NCBI GenBank assembly: GCA_902615325.1
Contig: CACMOJ010000007.1
Location: 1 to 64,000, forward strand
Direction: 5' to 3'
Length of the DNA: 64,000 bases
Origin: an uncultured SAR116 cluster alpha proteobacterium
GTDB taxonomy: Bacteria > Pseudomonadota > Alphaproteobacteria > Puniceispirillales > Marisalimonadaceae
In this document: positions 7,167-16,828 of the stretch, in pieces
Layout of the letters: every line of letters begins with the position of its first letter
How positions within the stretch are numbered: position 1 is the first letter of the stretch
Program-made: the position numbers and the translations under genes
The notes under the pieces: generated by a model
Databases searched by the model: none
Told to the model about the DNA's origin: nothing
The model's input: only the letters and a program-made list of their open reading frames with translations

Positions 7167-8339
7167 TTGATTAATTTAATTAAATCAACTTTTTATAAAG
7201 AGCAACAAACTAAAAAAGAGATTTGTGATTTTATTACCAAATCTTCTATTTTGAGTATGTCGCTAGAATGTAAAAAATTTGAAAATAATTTTTCTAAAAA
7301 GCAAAATAGAAGATTTGGAACTATGGTAAACAGTGGGAGTAGTGCGAATCTTTTATTAATACAGTCCCTTCTAAATTTAGGTCGGATTAATAGAGGTGAT
7401 ATGATTGCAGTTTCTGCTTTAACCTGGCCGACCAACGTAATGCCTTTAATTCAATTAGGTTTAAAACCGATTTTAGTTGATTGTGAAATTGAAACATTAA
7501 ATGTTTCTCTTAACAATTTTAAAAAAACTTTTCAAAAACACTCTAAATTGGTAGCTTTCTTGATTACAAACGCATTAGGTCATTGTGACAATATTAAAGA
7601 AATCTCAGACTACTGTAAAGACAACAACATTATTTTGTTAGAAGATAATTGTGAATCACTCGGCTCTAAAACAAATTCTAAATTATTAGGAAATTTTGGT
7701 CTTGCATCCACTTTTTCTTTTTTTGTTGGTCATCATCTTTCAACTATCGAGGGAGGAATGATATGTACGGATGATGAAGATCTTAAAAATTCATTAGTCA
7801 TGTCTAGAGCACATGGTTGGGATAGACATTTAAATAAAAAAGCACAAAAAGATTTAAGAACTCTTCATGATGTAAATGATTTCTATTCAAAATACACTTT
7901 TTATGACCTTTCTTATAATATAAGACCTAATGAGATAAATGGATTTTTAGGTAATTTACAACTAAAATATTTAGACGAAATTGTAGATAAAAGATTCAAT
8001 AATTTTTTAGAGATTCATAGATCAATTGATAGAAATGATGATTTAATAAAATTAAATTTTGAACATATGGATATAGTTTCAAGCTTCGCAATCCCGATAA
8101 TAGCAAAATCCAAGCACTTACAAAATATGTACATAAATAAATTCGTTGATTCAAATGTTGAGGTTCGCCCCATGATTGCTGGAAATATGAGTCTCCAACC
8201 TTTTTTCAAAAAATACGTTTCTTTAGATTTTAAACTTGAGAACACAAATTTTTTACACGAAAATTCATTTTATATTGGTAATAATCCAGAATTAACCGAA
8301 TGTGATTTAAAAGTAATTAAATCAGTTATTGATAAATAG
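7167..8339 (+). CDS. colD: ColD-type GDP-4-keto-6-deoxymannose 3-dehydratase
   Basis: DegT-fold enzyme of 390 residues (E. coli ColD is 388). The aminotransferase PLP-lysine position is His189 in FVGHHLSTIEGG, the hallmark of ColD, which removes the C-3 hydroxyl instead of transaminating. LEDNCES (158-164), SRAHGWDR and YNIRPNEI also match ColD. The cysteine cluster of the iron-sulfur homologue RfbH/E1 is absent, which favours ColD over RfbH. The start is TTG at 7167 with AAGG upstream; the next ATG (codon 31) is too far inside. Together with the two preceding GDP-sugar enzymes and manC this supports a GDP-3,6-dideoxyhexose pathway. Confidence 0.87.
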   Translation: MINLIKSTFYKEQQTKKEICDFITKSSILSMSLECKKFENNFSKKQNRRFGTMVNSGSSANLLLIQSLLNLGRINRGDMIAVSALTWPTNVMPLIQLGLKPILVDCEIETLNVSLNNFKKTFQKHSKLVAFLITNALGHCDNIKEISDYCKDNNIILLEDNCESLGSKTNSKLLGNFGLASTFSFFVGHHLSTIEGGMICTDDEDLKNSLVMSRAHGWDRHLNKKAQKDLRTLHDVNDFYSKYTFYDLSYNIRPNEINGFLGNLQLKYLDEIVDKRFNNFLEIHRSIDRNDDLIKLNFEHMDIVSSFAIPIIAKSKHLQNMYINKFVDSNVEVRPMIAGNMSLQPFFKKYVSLDFKLENTNFLHENSFYIGNNPELTECDLKVIKSVIDK

Positions 8340-8349
8340 AATTTAATGA

Positions 8350-9255
8350 ATGTATAAACTTACAATAGCACATGGTACTTATGAAAATTCTGAAAAATTT
8401 AAAGCAACTTTGGAGTCTATTTTACCTCAATTAAAATTATTTTCAAATGTTCAACTTTTGATACTTGATGATTCAGTAACAAATAAAACTGAAAACATCA
8501 TTAAAAAAAACAATCTAAAAAATATAAAATATGTGCGAGGCAGAAAAAGAAGTATTGATTATGCTTTTATTTGGTTGATGGCAAATTCAAACTCAGAATA
8601 TGTATGGTGGTTCGGTGATGATGTTATGGAAAATAATTCAATTGGTTATGTACTAAAGGAGTTAGAAAAAAATCCTGACTTTATTTTTATTAATTCAATA
8701 GCGGATAAAAAAACACTAGATTATGGAAAAAACTTTAGAATGTCTGGACCTGAAGTTATTGAAAAAATTGGTGATTTGTTATTATTCTTATCATCTTTGT
8801 TATGGAGGAAAGAAATAATCTATCCTTATTTATATAAATATGAGCATAAATTTTATACAGCAATTGGCTTCGCATATCCACAAATGGAGGTGTTTTCAAA
8901 GAAAGGTTTTTTTTTATATATAGATAAACCCTTATTTAAAAGCGAGGTAAATAGAAGTTTTGATCAACTATTTTATGACCCTTTTAAAGTTTTTGGAATA
9001 TATTATTTTGAATTGCTAGATACATTTGGCCAAAATTTATATTTAAAAAACTCTATAAAAAAAGAGAAAAAAAGAAGAGGATATCAGATACTAAAGGGAG
9101 TATTATACTACAAAATAAAAGGGTTGAATTATGGGCTCGGGAAAACAACTTTTACTGATCTTTTTAGAACTTATTGGAATTGGTACATTTTTTGGATATC
9201 TATACCTGCAATAATAATAATTTATTTATACTTTTTCTTGATAAAAAAAGCTTAG
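8350..9255 (+). CDS. Family 2 glycosyltransferase with C-terminal membrane anchor
   Basis: A 301-residue GT-A enzyme that starts TIAHGTYENSEKF, with LLILDDSVTN at 36-45 and an Asp-Asp metal site at 90-91 in YVWWFGDD. It shares the WW-x-GDD form with the transferase at 2409, and the two are probably distant paralogues. The C-terminal 25 residues (WYIFWISIPAIIIIYLYFF) form one membrane helix followed by lysines, which would hold the protein on the inner membrane. It lies 10 bp after the ColD-type gene, so transfer of the dideoxyhexose is a reasonable guess. Confidence 0.8.
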   Translation: MYKLTIAHGTYENSEKFKATLESILPQLKLFSNVQLLILDDSVTNKTENIIKKNNLKNIKYVRGRKRSIDYAFIWLMANSNSEYVWWFGDDVMENNSIGYVLKELEKNPDFIFINSIADKKTLDYGKNFRMSGPEVIEKIGDLLLFLSSLLWRKEIIYPYLYKYEHKFYTAIGFAYPQMEVFSKKGFFLYIDKPLFKSEVNRSFDQLFYDPFKVFGIYYFELLDTFGQNLYLKNSIKKEKKRRGYQILKGVLYYKIKGLNYGLGKTTFTDLFRTYWNWYIFWISIPAIIIIYLYFFLIKKA

Positions 9256-9343
9256 TTAGTTAATCAAATTTATCATTAACTGCATTTATTTATTCTGTTT
9301 TATAGACTATAAAAAAATTATCAGATATAAGTGTTAGTTGAAT

Positions 9344-11053
9344 ATGCCTGTATATTTTAGAAATCTACATTCTATACCAGTGATAAGCTCAGTGTTATTT
9401 TTTGTATTTTCGATAACGTTTCATTCATTAAATGTAAAAGGTATGTATGAAACTTTACCTTCAATATTAAACTTTTTTTTAATTTTTTTTTACTTTTTAT
9501 ATTTTTGTTTTAAGGATAATATTTTCAAAATTTATCCTTGGTTTTTAATTGTTTCAGCATCATTTATCAGTGTAGGAACATTCGCTAGCTATTTAAGATA
9601 TGCTGAAGATATTGGATGGGCCCATGATAATCTGACAAGTTCATCAAAAATGGTAACTATTTCATTTGCAAATAGTTTTAACTCTTTATCTTTATTGATA
9701 ATATCAGTAATTTGTTATTTTTCGATAAGCAAAATTAAATTTGAAAAAGTAAACATAGATAAGCTTCTTGATCATTTAATTTTTTATAAGACTTTTCTTT
9801 TTTCTCTATTGTTTGGAATATTTTTTCTTAATTTTTATATTTACATGTTCAATGAACCCACAAATTATGTATTAAGTATTTTATCTAAAATAAATATTGT
9901 AAAGTTAGGTATATTTCTTCTTGTCAGTCTAATTTTTAAAAGATTAGATTTTTTTAATAAAATTTTACTCATTACTTTTGTGATAATAGAATTTTTATTC
10001 TTATTAACTTTTTTTTCAAAATTTTTAATTATACAAAATTTTTTAATTCTATTTATTGGATTATGGTTTAATTCTAAAAATAAATTATTTACAGGAATTT
10101 CATTTTCTCTAATTTTAATTACTATTTTTTATTTATTAAGCATAATTATTAATATTAGTAGAGGTCATGATTATTACTATGAAAATAGGTCTGATCTTAA
10201 ATCTAAATTTATAATAGTTAAGGACTCTTTAAATTTAAGTTTATTTGGGACAGATTTCAATAATCAGTTAAAAGACAGATTTAAAAAAAATGCCTCCACT
10301 GGTTTTAGTAATCCAAAGCTTTATCGAGATAATTTTCAAAATGATATTGCTAATATTTATTTAAAATTAAAAGATAAAAGATATTCAGATCAATATGAAG
10401 AATTAACTAACAAGTTAAAAGAAAATATAAAAGATAAATATGGAAAGGAGTTTATAGCTTCTCAAGTTAACAATTATTTTGGATCAATGGTGAACAAACA
10501 ACGTTCAACTAAAGAAAGAATAGTCAACTTTATTAATAGATTAGACGTTCTTTCTACACAAAGATTTATAATTAAACAAAAAATAAAAGGTCATAGTTCA
10601 GATTCTTTTAAAAATATACTCTACTTATTTGTTCCCAGAATTATTTGGAGTGAAAAACCTGTTATCACAAATAACGGCATAATTTTACATAATCTTCTTT
10701 ATAATGAGTCTAGAGACCGAAATCATCATGCTTTTCAAAATAGTTCATTAGGTCCGAGTGTTCATATTGAGGCTTTCTGGAATTTTGGTTATTTTGGTTT
10801 AATAGTATGTAGTATCTTGCTGGGTGTTTTTTTGTCGATTTGTAGTAATTTTTATTTGTTTTTAAATAATAAAACAAATTTGCTAATTTATTTTATAGTT
10901 TTTCCATCATTAATAAAAATAATTTTATTTTACGAAAGCTGGGTCATTTCATTTTTAGGTGAGTTTATAATATTAATTTCAATATCTCTACTGTGTGCGT
11001 TGGTTATTTTTATTTATAAAAAAATCAATTCTTTAAGTATGAATTTAAAATGA
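9344..11053 (+). CDS. Wzy-type polysaccharide repeat-unit polymerase
   Basis: A polytopic membrane protein of about 569 residues. There are roughly ten hydrophobic helices. A large hydrophilic loop of about 150 residues follows the seventh or so and contains LFVPRIIWSEKP and then NSSLGPSVHIEAFWNFGYFG. The PRI-W-x-KP and E-x-x-x-NFG-x-x-G pattern is typical of the oligosaccharide repeat-unit polymerase family (Wzy), which joins undecaprenyl-linked repeat units in the periplasm. I prefer ATG 9344 to a TTG two codons earlier; neither has a clear ribosome site. Its stop overlaps the next start (ATGA). This is the only Wzy candidate in the window. Confidence 0.75.
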   Translation: MPVYFRNLHSIPVISSVLFFVFSITFHSLNVKGMYETLPSILNFFLIFFYFLYFCFKDNIFKIYPWFLIVSASFISVGTFASYLRYAEDIGWAHDNLTSSSKMVTISFANSFNSLSLLIISVICYFSISKIKFEKVNIDKLLDHLIFYKTFLFSLLFGIFFLNFYIYMFNEPTNYVLSILSKINIVKLGIFLLVSLIFKRLDFFNKILLITFVIIEFLFLLTFFSKFLIIQNFLILFIGLWFNSKNKLFTGISFSLILITIFYLLSIIINISRGHDYYYENRSDLKSKFIIVKDSLNLSLFGTDFNNQLKDRFKKNASTGFSNPKLYRDNFQNDIANIYLKLKDKRYSDQYEELTNKLKENIKDKYGKEFIASQVNNYFGSMVNKQRSTKERIVNFINRLDVLSTQRFIIKQKIKGHSSDSFKNILYLFVPRIIWSEKPVITNNGIILHNLLYNESRDRNHHAFQNSSLGPSVHIEAFWNFGYFGLIVCSILLGVFLSICSNFYLFLNNKTNLLIYFIVFPSLIKIILFYESWVISFLGEFIILISISLLCALVIFIYKKINSLSMNLK

Positions 11054-12102
11054 AAATTTTATTATTGTGTAGTGATTTAAAACTCATTGGTGGTATAGAA
11101 AAATACAATCGAGATTTAATAAGCTCACTAGAAAAATGCGGAACATCAATAAAAATTGTTCAAAGATATCAAGGAGGACTTTTTCAAAAAATTATATTTA
11201 CAATAAAAACAATTTTATTATCTATTTTTTTTAAACCAGAGTATATAATCTGTTGCCACGTTAATTTTTCACCAATATTAATTTTTTTAAATAACTTTAA
11301 AAAAATTAAATTCTCTATATCTATTTACGGCATTGAGGCTATTGAAAAATTTTCTAATTTAAAAATGAAAGCTCTTCATGAAGCAGATAAAATTTTGACA
11401 ATATCAAATTACACTAAAAACTTAATTAAAAAACAAAACATAAAATTTGAAAAAAAAATTTTAATAATTAAAAGCTGTGTTAATGAAAATCTTTTCATAA
11501 AAAATAATACACATTCTTTGAAAAAAAAATATAACTTAAGCAACAAAAAAATTCTTATAACCTTATCAAGAATGTCAAGTACAGAAGAAAAAGGGCACAA
11601 CAGAGTCTTAGAATCTCTAATAATTTTAGAAAAAAAATTTCCAAATTTTATTTATATGATAGTTGGAGGAGGGCATGATAGGAGAATTGATGAGATATTG
11701 AATGAAAATGAGAATTTAAGAAAAAAAGTTATTTTTACTGGGCCAATAGATGATGATGAAAAATTTAACTATTTATCATTAGGAGATATTTTTATTCTAC
11801 CTTCAAAAAATGAGGGATTTGCAATTGTTTTTTTGGAAGCCTTAATGGCAGGATTGATTGTAATAGCTCCAGACAAATACGGATGTCCAGAAGGTCTGCT
11901 TAATGGTCAGTTAGGTATTTTAGTAGATGTTGAACGAAAGGATTTGATTGCTAAAAAAATTGAATCCATTTTCCTAAATAAAATTTCAAAAAATTTGCAA
12001 AATAAAAAATTTATAAGGTCTAAGGCTATAAATATTTATGGAATAAAAAGATGGGATAAAGAAGTTAAAGAATTTTATAATTTAATATCTAAAAGTCTCT
12101 AG
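11050..12102 (+). CDS. GT4-type glycosyltransferase
   Basis: A GT-B retaining transferase of 350 residues. The N-terminus has LIGGIEKYNRDL, the donor-site Rossmann half begins near LITLSRMSSTEEKGHNRVLE, and the conserved LPSKNEGFAIVFLEALMAG carries the E-x7-E motif of family 4. The short hydrophobic patch near residues 50-75 is likely a membrane-contacting surface. It is coupled by an ATGA overlap to the Wzy-type polymerase. Donor sugar unknown. Confidence 0.85.
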   Translation: MKILLLCSDLKLIGGIEKYNRDLISSLEKCGTSIKIVQRYQGGLFQKIIFTIKTILLSIFFKPEYIICCHVNFSPILIFLNNFKKIKFSISIYGIEAIEKFSNLKMKALHEADKILTISNYTKNLIKKQNIKFEKKILIIKSCVNENLFIKNNTHSLKKKYNLSNKKILITLSRMSSTEEKGHNRVLESLIILEKKFPNFIYMIVGGGHDRRIDEILNENENLRKKVIFTGPIDDDEKFNYLSLGDIFILPSKNEGFAIVFLEALMAGLIVIAPDKYGCPEGLLNGQLGILVDVERKDLIAKKIESIFLNKISKNLQNKKFIRSKAINIYGIKRWDKEVKEFYNLISKSL

Positions 12103-12174
12103 TATATATTTCAAAATGTTGTATCTTTAAAAAATGTTTAACTTGTCTAAGATTTAAATAGCAGAAAATTATAA

Positions 12175-13200
12175 ATGAAAAACATTTTATTCGTCGGAGA
12201 CTTAAATAAATATGGAAGGTCTTTTAGAAGATTTAAAATTCTTCAAAATCTTAATTTTAATATTTTTAGTTTCTCTCATTCTTTATTATCTCATGATAAT
12301 AAAATAAAAAAACCCTCATTTCTATATAGAGTATTAAATAAAATTATGTTTCCGAATGATTTGACTAAAGTTAATAAAAATATATTGAGGTTTTTGAATA
12401 GTAAAAATATTGATATAGTATGGATAGAAAATGGCATAACAATATATCCAACAACACTAAAAAAAATTAAAATAAATTATCCTAAAATAAAAATTCTGTC
12501 CATATCAGAAGATGATATGTGTAAAAGACATAATCAGTCATGGTGGTATTTACTAGGTTTAAGATACTACGATTACGTGTTTACTACAAAAAAACACAAT
12601 ATAGAGTGTTTAACAAATATGGGTGCAAAAAATGTGACTCTTTTTTTTGATAGTTTTGATAACTCTCTTCATAAAATTTATAATTACAAAAATTCAATTG
12701 ATTACAAATATTCAGTTTCTCACATTGGAGCTTACGAAAAAGAAAGAAGTGATTATATCTATTTTCTTGCAACTAATGGAATAACAGTAAATGTATGGGG
12801 AAATGATTGGGACAAATGTAAATATAGTCATCCTAATTTTAAGGTTAACAATAAATTCCTTTATGGGAGTACGTATTCTAAAACAATTTATAAAAGTAAA
12901 ATAAATTTAAATTTTTTAAGAAAAATTAACCAGGATGTTATTACTAGTAGATCCTTAGAAATACCAGCGTCAGGTGGTTTTATGCTTTCAGAAAGAACTT
13001 TAGAGCAAATCTCAATATTTAAAGAAGGCTTTGAGGCTGAATACTTTTCTTCAAAAAATGAACTTTTAAATAAAATTAAATTTTATCTCATTAATGAGAA
13101 AAAAAGAATAAAGATTTGTAAGAGTGGCTATAAAAAGTGTATTCACAGTAATTATACTATGAAAAATCAAATCGAAAATGTTTTAAGTTTAATTAATTAA
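12175..13200 (+). CDS. CgeB-like GT-B glycosyltransferase
   Basis: A 341-residue protein. Its C-terminal domain has SRSLEIPASGGFMLSERT followed by an F-x-E-G-x-E-A-x-Y-F stretch and NELLNKIKFYL, the usual end of spore-coat CgeB-type transferases (Glyco_trans_1_2 family). The N-terminal half is the acceptor domain (ILFVGDLNKYGRSFRRFKIL, with SISEDDM in the middle). CgeB-type enzymes are common in surface-polysaccharide clusters but few have assigned donors. It lies 72 bp after the GT4 gene and 11 bp before the amidotransferase. Confidence 0.75.
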   Translation: MKNILFVGDLNKYGRSFRRFKILQNLNFNIFSFSHSLLSHDNKIKKPSFLYRVLNKIMFPNDLTKVNKNILRFLNSKNIDIVWIENGITIYPTTLKKIKINYPKIKILSISEDDMCKRHNQSWWYLLGLRYYDYVFTTKKHNIECLTNMGAKNVTLFFDSFDNSLHKIYNYKNSIDYKYSVSHIGAYEKERSDYIYFLATNGITVNVWGNDWDKCKYSHPNFKVNNKFLYGSTYSKTIYKSKINLNFLRKINQDVITSRSLEIPASGGFMLSERTLEQISIFKEGFEAEYFSSKNELLNKIKFYLINEKKRIKICKSGYKKCIHSNYTMKNQIENVLSLIN

Positions 13201-13211
13201 TAAGGAATTAT

Positions 13212-15050
13212 ATGTGTGGAATTTCAGGGGCGTTTCTATATAAAAATAAACAAAAACCATTTATTGCGAAAACCATTGTAAAAACACTATCTGATGGAAT
13301 GAAAAGAAGAGGGCCTGATAATCAAAACATATGGATTTCTGAAGATAATTCAGTTGCATTAGGTCATAACAGGCTATCTATAATAGATTTGAACAAAAGA
13401 TCTAACCAACCAATGGTTTCAGAATATAAAGATTATATAATAACCTTTAATGGAGAGATATATAACTTCAATGAGTTAAAAAAATATTTACATGAACATA
13501 AAATTAAATTTAAAACAAAAAGTGATACTGAAGTAATTTTAAAACTTTATCAATTAGAAGGCGTTGATATGCTAAAAAGGTTAAGAGGCATGTTTGCTTT
13601 TGCAATTTGGGATAAAAAAAAAGAAATACTTTTTTTAGCTAGAGATCCTTATGGTATCAAACCATTATATATTTCTGAAAATGAGCAGGGATTCGTTTTC
13701 AGCTCTCAAGTAAAACCAATTCTAAAATCTGGATTTGTATCTAAAGATATCGATTATGATGGGCTATTAAGTTTTTTTCTATTTGGCAATGTAATGGAGC
13801 CAAATACGTGTTTTAAGAATATTATTAATCTTAAGAGTGGCAATTATTGTATCATTTCGAAAAAAAAAGGAATTAAATTTTTTGAATATTCAAATATAAT
13901 AAATTATTTTTCAGATTTTCAAAATAGTACTAATATAAGCAAAACTATTGTTAATGACTTACGAACTAGTGTAACTGATACTATTAATAAACATACAACA
14001 TCTGATGTTCCTATTGCTGTTATGCTGTCAGGTGGTATTGATTCTTCAAGTTTAATATCACATTTAGTTGACTTAAAAAAAGAATTTACAGCTATAACAA
14101 TAGTGTTTGATGAATATTCAAACTCAAATATAGATGAGTTGCCTTTTGCTAAAGAAATTTTAAAAGGGAAAAATATAAATCATTACGTTAGAAAAATTTC
14201 TAAAAAAGAGTTTTTAAATGATATTGACGACATTATAGAAGCCATGGATCAGCCAAGCATTGATGGTATAAATACTTGGTATGCGTGCAAAGCCGCATCT
14301 GAAAAAAATATTAAAGTTCTTTTATCGGGTGTTGGGGGAGATGAGTTATTTTTTGGTTATCCAAGTTTTAAACAAATACCTAGACTTCTAACATTTACAA
14401 ATCTAGTAAAAAAAATACCTTTTGGAGACTTTTTTCTTAAATGTTTTGGAAGGGTACTTTACATGAAAACAAAGAATGAAAAATGGAAATATTTTGATAC
14501 ATTTTGCTCTAATATTTATAGTTCTTTTTGGCTTAAGAGAGGAATATTCACGCCTGCTGAAATATGTAATAACTTTCATTCTTTTAAAAATTTTAAAAAA
14601 ACAGATGATGTTTTAATCATCACTAATCTTATTAATAAGAAAATTGGGCAAGTGTCAAAAAATAAAGTTCTAGCTGTTGCTCAGCTAGAAAATTTTTTTT
14701 ATTTAAGAAACCAATTATTAAGAGATTGTGATTGGGCTAGTATGTATCATAGTGTAGAATTAAGAACTCCATTTGTAGACTTTTTTTTACTAAATGATTT
14801 AAAGTATTATATAAGTTACCTTTCTAATTTTTCTGATAAAACCCCTTTAGCAGAAAGCTCAATAACTAAAATACCTAAATCAATTTTGAAAAGGAAAAAA
14901 ACAGGTTTTAATATACCAGTTACAAAATGGATTGATGAAAGCTTAAATGGCAATGAACTTCACAAAGGGAGAAAATCAAATTATTATAATTTAGTAAATT
15001 ACATAACTAAAAATATTTACAAAAACTCAAATATATCCTTAATTCAATGA
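13212..15050 (+). CDS. asnB: Glutamine-dependent asparagine synthase-family amidotransferase
   Basis: A two-domain protein of 612 residues. The mature nucleophile Cys2 (MCGISGAF) and RRGPDNQ mark the class II glutaminase domain, and AVMLSGGIDSSSL marks the ATP-pyrophosphatase (synthetase) domain. The start is fixed by the Cys2 requirement and has AAGGA upstream. True asparagine synthesis is possible. In O-antigen and capsule loci, however, homologues such as WbpS-like proteins convert the carboxyl group of a uronic-acid sugar to an amide, and the location between glycosyltransferases favours that. The stop overlaps the next start (ATGA). Confidence 0.85.
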   Translation: MCGISGAFLYKNKQKPFIAKTIVKTLSDGMKRRGPDNQNIWISEDNSVALGHNRLSIIDLNKRSNQPMVSEYKDYIITFNGEIYNFNELKKYLHEHKIKFKTKSDTEVILKLYQLEGVDMLKRLRGMFAFAIWDKKKEILFLARDPYGIKPLYISENEQGFVFSSQVKPILKSGFVSKDIDYDGLLSFFLFGNVMEPNTCFKNIINLKSGNYCIISKKKGIKFFEYSNIINYFSDFQNSTNISKTIVNDLRTSVTDTINKHTTSDVPIAVMLSGGIDSSSLISHLVDLKKEFTAITIVFDEYSNSNIDELPFAKEILKGKNINHYVRKISKKEFLNDIDDIIEAMDQPSIDGINTWYACKAASEKNIKVLLSGVGGDELFFGYPSFKQIPRLLTFTNLVKKIPFGDFFLKCFGRVLYMKTKNEKWKYFDTFCSNIYSSFWLKRGIFTPAEICNNFHSFKNFKKTDDVLIITNLINKKIGQVSKNKVLAVAQLENFFYLRNQLLRDCDWASMYHSVELRTPFVDFFLLNDLKYYISYLSNFSDKTPLAESSITKIPKSILKRKKTGFNIPVTKWIDESLNGNELHKGRKSNYYNLVNYITKNIYKNSNISLIQ

Positions 15051-16192
15051 AAAAAAAAATTTTTATTAGTTCTGAATTTTTTCCACCTGCATATAAAGCA
15101 GGTGGACCAATAAAAAGTGTAAACAATTTAGCAAATGCTCTCAAAATTAAGTATGATATTTTTATAATTACATCTGCAAGAGATTTAAATGCTAAATCAT
15201 TAATGGATCTCGAAAAAATTAATATTTGGGTAAAAAAAAATGGAATTAATTTAATCTATGTTGATTCAACAAAAAACATAATCGTCAATATTGCGAGATT
15301 TTTTTTTAATAATAAAATCCATTTTTGTTATATTTCAAGTTTTTTTAATCCTAAATTTTCTTTAATACCTATTATATTTTCCTTTCTATTTAATAATAGA
15401 ATTATGATTGCGCCCAAAGGCGAACTTTTTGATGAAGCGTTATCAAACAAGAAATTAAAAAAATCATTTTATATTTTTTTTATTAAAATTTTCAATTTTT
15501 TTTTAAATATAAATTGGCACGCAACTTCAGTTTCAGAAAAATCTCAAATAAAAAAAATTTTTAACCATAAAAACGATTATGTGACTATATGCTCTAATAT
15601 AGTCGAAATTAACAACAAAACACATTTCTATAATAAAATTAAGAAAAAGAATGCACTTAGAATCATAATTCCTTGCAGAATTACACCTATTAAAAATATT
15701 TATAGAACAATTTTAAGTCTAAAAAAGTTAGAAGGAAATATAGATGTTCATATCTTTGGCGTAATTGACGACCTAAAATATTGGAAAAAATGTGAAAATG
15801 AAATTTTAAAATTATCAAGAAACATAAGAGTTAAGTATAAAGGATCAGTAACTTCTGAAGAATTATTTAGAATTTATCCAAAATATAATATTTTTTTAAT
15901 GCCAAGTATGAGTGAAAATTTTGGATATTCAATTTTTGAAGCTTTAAGTTTTGGGTTACCAGTCATAATAGGAAAAAATAATCCATGGACAAACTTAGAA
16001 AGATTGAAGATAGGATTCAATGTTGACCCTTATAATATTAGCGATATTTCAAAAAAAATCCAAAGCTATGTCAATATGATTGAAGAAGATTTCAAAATAA
16101 TTAGAAAGAATTGTAAGTTATTCACAGAAAATTTTTCAAAAAAAGAAAATAAAAATATTAAAAAAATTTTGTTAAATTTATTTGAATTGTAA
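15047..16192 (+). CDS. GT4-type glycosyltransferase
   Basis: A GT-B transferase of 381 residues. It begins ISSEFFPPAYKAGGPIKSVNNLA, a well-known family 4 N-terminus, and has APKGELFDEALSNKKLKK in the middle. RITPIKNIYRTI begins the donor domain and MPSMSENFGYSIFEALSFGLP supplies the E-x7-E motif. It ends a plus-strand run of five genes (from 11050) and faces a minus-strand block across a 48-bp gap. Confidence 0.85.
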   Translation: MKKKIFISSEFFPPAYKAGGPIKSVNNLANALKIKYDIFIITSARDLNAKSLMDLEKINIWVKKNGINLIYVDSTKNIIVNIARFFFNNKIHFCYISSFFNPKFSLIPIIFSFLFNNRIMIAPKGELFDEALSNKKLKKSFYIFFIKIFNFFLNINWHATSVSEKSQIKKIFNHKNDYVTICSNIVEINNKTHFYNKIKKKNALRIIIPCRITPIKNIYRTILSLKKLEGNIDVHIFGVIDDLKYWKKCENEILKLSRNIRVKYKGSVTSEELFRIYPKYNIFLMPSMSENFGYSIFEALSFGLPVIIGKNNPWTNLERLKIGFNVDPYNISDISKKIQSYVNMIEEDFKIIRKNCKLFTENFSKKENKNIKKILLNLFEL

Positions 16193-16240
16193 ATATAAAG
16201 TTAATTTGATGTAAAGGTTAATATCAAAATTTATTTTTAC

Positions 16241-16828
16241 TTAACTCCATAATTCTGGGAATTTGGTACAAACAGCATCTATGACAAATTTGTTTTGTTT
16301 TGTATTCATTAAAATTGTTTTAATTTCATTTTTGTCAAATCTACCTTGAAGTTCAGGAGAAACTAAACATATCTTGAATTTTTTACTTTTTAGTAATTCA
16401 TAATTTTTTTTACTTAATAAAAATTTATTAAAGCAATCAATCCAAACCCATTTGCATATTAAATTTACATTCAAACATGTATTTATGTCTTCATATTCTG
16501 AAAACCTAATGGCAGAACGTTTTTCACAATGGCTACTATATTTTATAATGAAAGGGAAGCTCTGATCTAAAAAAAAATAATCGTTTATGTTATAATCTTT
16601 CATATAATCAATCAAATATCTTTCTAAACCTTCCTCTTTAACGTTCAATATTAACAGATTATGCTTGTAATGTTTTATCCAATCTTTAAAAAGAATACCT
16701 TTTAAAAAAGGATCATGGCTTATTATTAGTCTTGAACCTTGACTTCTGATGTCAACTTCAACTCCAAAATTAATATTTAATTTTTTTAATTCGTCAATAG
16801 AGTTTACCCGATGTTTGATCTTAATCAT
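16241..16828 (-). CDS. GDPD-like (glycerophosphodiester phosphodiesterase fold) protein
   Basis: A compact TIM-barrel protein of 195 residues. The catalytic layout of the GDPD/PI-PLC superfamily is visible: KHR near residues 5-7, GVEVDIRS with the metal-binding Glu and Asp, and ISHDPF with the second His. Later segments LILNVKEEG, FFLDQSFPFI and KICLVSPELQGR are those of a GDPD subfamily seen in LPS and capsule loci. Length is shorter than housekeeping GDPDs (~250). It overlaps the preceding GT2 gene by 8 bp, so the pair is co-translated. It might hydrolyse a phosphodiester of a sugar or polyol intermediate; the substrate is unknown. Confidence 0.7.
   Translation of the reverse strand: MIKIKHRVNSIDELKKLNINFGVEVDIRSQGSRLIISHDPFLKGILFKDWIKHYKHNLLILNVKEEGLERYLIDYMKDYNINDYFFLDQSFPFIIKYSSHCEKRSAIRFSEYEDINTCLNVNLICKWVWIDCFNKFLLSKKNYELLKSKKFKICLVSPELQGRFDKNEIKTILMNTKQNKFVIDAVCTKFPELWS

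Noticed and set aside
7167-8339. Ordinary sugar aminotransferase
   Set aside because: The PLP lysine is replaced by His189 as in ColD, so transamination is not expected. RfbH was also considered, but its iron-sulfur cysteines are absent.
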